In this document: positions 61,981 through 64,000 of the stretch, piece after piece | Numbering within the stretch: position 1 is the stretch's first letter | Layout of the letters: each line of letters starts with the position of its first letter | From: Pontibacter pamirensis | GTDB lineage: Bacteria; Bacteroidota; Bacteroidia; Cytophagales; Hymenobacteraceae | Direction of reading: 5' to 3' | Length of the DNA stretch: 64,000 bases | NCBI RefSeq assembly: GCF_010015475.1 | Contig: NZ_SSNI01000007.1 | Location: 62,001 to 126,000 of the forward strand | Notes under the pieces: model-generated | Told to the model about the DNA's origin: nothing | Seen by the model: the letters and a program-made list of their open reading frames with translations, nothing else | Databases searched by the model: none | Program-made: the position numbers and the translations under genes

Positions 61981-63696
61981 ATGGAAGAGCAAGAGGAAAA
62001 GCAGAAACTATCTGCTGATGAATATATAAAAGAGAAAAGTGATTTCCTGCGGGGAACCATCAGAGAGAGTTTGAGCAACCCGCTGACGGGGGCGCTGGAT
62101 CCTGATGATGTAAAGCTGATCAAGTACCATGGTTCTTACCAGCAGTATGACCGGGACTTGGACAGTGAGCGGAAAAGGCAAAAACTGGAGCCTTTATACC
62201 AGTTCATGGTCAGGGTGAGAGTGCCGGGAGGTATTACCACACCGGAGCAGTGGGTTGCGCTGGATGCGCTTTCCAACACGTATGGCGATGGCACCATGAA
62301 GCTGACCACCAGGCAGTCCTTCCAGTTTCACGGTATATTAAAACGCAACCTGAAGCCGGGTATCAAGGCGATAAACGACACCCTGCTAAGCACCATAGCA
62401 ACCTGCGGAGACGTCAACAGGAATGTGATGTGCAATCCTAACCCGTACCAGTCGCAAATACACGAGGAGGTGTATCGTATTGCTGCACACATAAGCGAAT
62501 ACTTTACGCCCAAAACAACTGCCTACCATGAAATATGGCTGGACCAGGAAAAGATAAGCGGAACTCCGGACAGAGAGCCTTTATACGGCGAAACATACCT
62601 GCCCCGCAAATTCAAGATTGCCATAGCCATTCCCCCAAGAAACGACATTGATACTTTTGCCAATGATTTGGGCCTGATCGCTATCGAGGAGAACAACGAG
62701 CTACTGGGTTTCAATGTCTGTGTGGGCGGTGGCCTGGGCAGCACGTTTGGAGACCTAACTACCTATGCGCGTTTGGCAGATGTGATAGGATATGTGCCGA
62801 AAGATAAGATAGTTGAAGTAGCAGAAACCGTTATCGCTATACAGCGTGACTACGGCAACCGCGCAAACAGGAGGAACTCCAGGCTAAAGTACACTATCGA
62901 CAAGAGAGGCCTGGAGTGGTTTGCAGAGGAGCTGAATTCCCGTTTGGGCTGGGAAATTGAGAGCCCACGGCCCTACCACTTCGAAGCAAACGGAGACAAA
63001 TACGGCTGGCAGAAAGGAACCAACGGCAAATGGTTCTATACCCTGTTCGTGGAAAACGGAAGAGTGAAAGATGAGAAAGGCTACGAGCTCAAAAAAGCAT
63101 TGCGGGAAGTGGCCCTCATCCTGGAGGGAGACATGCGCCTTACTGGAAACCAGAACCTGATTATCGGGAATGTAGAAGAAAAGGACAAGGACGCGATTGA
63201 AGTTATCCTAGCGCAGCATGGTGTACTGAACAACCCGAAGCTAACAGGTCTACGGCTAAGTTCTATGGCCTGCGTTGCTCTGAACACCTGCAGCCTCGCC
63301 TTCGCGGAATCAGAACGCTACTTGCCTTCCCTCATCGATAAACTAGATGTTTTGTTGACACGGCATGGCCTTGAAACAGATGAAATTACTATCCGGATGA
63401 CGGGGTGCCCGAATGGCTGTGGCCGTTCGCCTTTGGGTGAAATTGGGTTAGTAGGCCGTGCCATCGGCAGGTATAACCTTTACCTGGGCGCCAGCCATAA
63501 CGGAGACAGGCTAAATACCTTGTACAAAGAAATGCTTTCCGAAGAGGCTATCATAGAAGTCCTCGACCCGCTCTTTTTGGCCTATGCGCAGGAAAGAGAG
63601 AAGGAAGAACATTTCGGTGACTTTGTTGTCAGAAAAGGAATAGTGGAAGTGACTGACCGGCCAGTTAGGGTATTGAGCTTAAGCGAGAAAGAATAA
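61981..63696 (+). CDS. cysI: Sulfite reductase hemoprotein subunit (CysI)
   Basis: 571 residues. Reduces sulfite to sulfide with six electrons from CysJ through a [4Fe-4S] cluster and siroheme. The four cluster cysteines are in SMACVALNTCSLAFAESER and TGCPNGCGRSPLGEIGLV (C-x5-C and C-x3-C). Arg/Lys residues for sulfite binding lie in GDGTMKLTTRQSFQFHG and GDVNRNVMCNPN. The gap from cysJ (150 bases) holds a short out-of-frame reading frame but no convincing gene. The hairpin at 63793-63826 terminates the operon. Confidence 0.97.
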   Translation: MEEQEEKQKLSADEYIKEKSDFLRGTIRESLSNPLTGALDPDDVKLIKYHGSYQQYDRDLDSERKRQKLEPLYQFMVRVRVPGGITTPEQWVALDALSNTYGDGTMKLTTRQSFQFHGILKRNLKPGIKAINDTLLSTIATCGDVNRNVMCNPNPYQSQIHEEVYRIAAHISEYFTPKTTAYHEIWLDQEKISGTPDREPLYGETYLPRKFKIAIAIPPRNDIDTFANDLGLIAIEENNELLGFNVCVGGGLGSTFGDLTTYARLADVIGYVPKDKIVEVAETVIAIQRDYGNRANRRNSRLKYTIDKRGLEWFAEELNSRLGWEIESPRPYHFEANGDKYGWQKGTNGKWFYTLFVENGRVKDEKGYELKKALREVALILEGDMRLTGNQNLIIGNVEEKDKDAIEVILAQHGVLNNPKLTGLRLSSMACVALNTCSLAFAESERYLPSLIDKLDVLLTRHGLETDEITIRMTGCPNGCGRSPLGEIGLVGRAIGRYNLYLGASHNGDRLNTLYKEMLSEEAIIEVLDPLFLAYAQEREKEEHFGDFVVRKGIVEVTDRPVRVLSLSEKE

Positions 63697-63792
63697 GAGG
63701 TCGTGTTTTATAGGGGAAGTTCCAAGTATAGCAGCCAAGACGGCCATTCTCCAATGCAACAGCGCAGGTCTTCAAACTTTTGTCTATAAACG

Positions 63793-63826
63793 AAGGGGCT
63801 GTCCAGATATGCTGGACGGCCCCTTT
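63793..63826. terminator. Terminator between cysI and the Rrf2 gene
   Basis: AAGGGGCTGTCCAG pairs with CTGGACGGCCCCTT (one G-T), with short A/T flanks on both sides. It serves the convergent cysI and Rrf2 transcripts. Confidence 0.85.
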
Positions 63827-63852
63827 GAATGTAAGCAGTACGGAGAAAGAAA

Positions 63853-64000
63853 TTATGGTTCTACTTCATGCACGTTGGTTATAAAGTACTTCCCGGAGTT
63901 GATGCCTGCTACCAGGTCATGAACGGATTTTGACTGAAACACCTTCAGCAGGTGGTCGCGGTAAGCTTTTATGTCGTTGTGCAGGGGGCAGGGGTGGTTG
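63853..64000 (-). CDS. Rrf2-family transcriptional regulator, C-terminal part
   Basis: Enters the window from the right and ends at the stop codon complementary to 63853-63855. The visible 49 residues include CPLHNDIKAYRDHLLKVFQS, the third-cysteine region of Rrf2 proteins (C-P-L-H), then VHDLVAGINSGKYFITNVHE. Rrf2 regulators sense Fe-S clusters, cysteine/sulfide or nitric oxide. It is convergent with cysI, so a link to sulfur metabolism is suggestive only; the DNA-binding domain lies outside the window. Confidence 0.75.
   Translation of the reverse strand, partial: NHPCPLHNDIKAYRDHLLKVFQSKSVHDLVAGINSGKYFITNVHEVEP

Noticed and set aside
1..64000. CRISPR array
   Set aside because: No series of equal repeats with regular spacers was seen; the repeats found are palindromes or short tandem copies.

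Overview
The window looks like a piece of chromosome from a Bacteroidota member of the order Cytophagales, most likely a Pontibacter/Hymenobacteraceae-type organism. The grounds are a type IX secretion C-terminal domain, the SPII/Tat-exported glycoside hydrolases, DUF4112 and DUF1684 proteins, the RadC/ZapA/RNase Y/PheT arrangement, and frequent TATAC-rich intergenic DNA. No phage, plasmid or CRISPR sequence was recognised. Both ends cut genes: dxr at the left and an Rrf2-type regulator at the right.

Layout. 1-6.8 kb: dxr (partial), a GH3-family protein, OsmC, a small membrane protein, dnaA, and a 5'-nucleotidase split into two adjacent genes. 7-10 kb: a T9SS-sorted surface protein, a nested palindromic repeat and a secreted M20 amidohydrolase. 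10.3-15.2 kb: a YkvA-like protein and methylmalonyl-CoA mutase small and large subunits with an overlapping NTF2-like gene between them; the mutase GTPase MeaB sits apart at 21-22 kb. 15.3-17 kb is accessory: an Mrr-type restriction endonuclease, a REP-type palindrome and a dead REP-associated transposase. 18-21 kb: periplasmic trehalase and a beta-propeller protein. 22.4-27.3 kb (minus strand): pheT, a coiled-coil protein, zapA and rny.

28-43 kb is mixed: DUF1684 protein, a DUF433/DUF5615 toxin-antitoxin pair, SRPBCC protein, a GH2-like glycosidase, an atypical pyruvate kinase, a DJ-1 protein, a beta-helix protein fused to a YwbE domain, a four-helix-bundle gene bracketed by inverted repeats, radC, a membrane metallophosphoesterase, several small lipoproteins, uvsE and a DUF4112 protein. 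44-57.5 kb is a minus-strand carbohydrate locus: GH16, GH127, GH106, two tandem carboxylesterases, a further esterase and an exported sugar isomerase/epimerase-like protein. It has no SusC/SusD pair inside the window. 57.6-63.7 kb is a sulfite-reduction locus: a LysR regulator of the CysL type, a 1-Cys peroxiredoxin, cysJ and cysI, followed by a terminator and the convergent Rrf2 gene.

What stands out: the REP palindromes with a decayed RAYT transposase; the inverted TTAGAG-rich repeats around the four-helix-bundle gene; the beta-helix/YwbE fusion; the split 5'-nucleotidase; the peroxiredoxin placed directly in front of cysJ; and the arabinose/rhamnose-directed hydrolase cluster. I did not find a clearly new defence or mobile system. 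All functional calls rest on reading motifs in the translated sequence; no database search was run.
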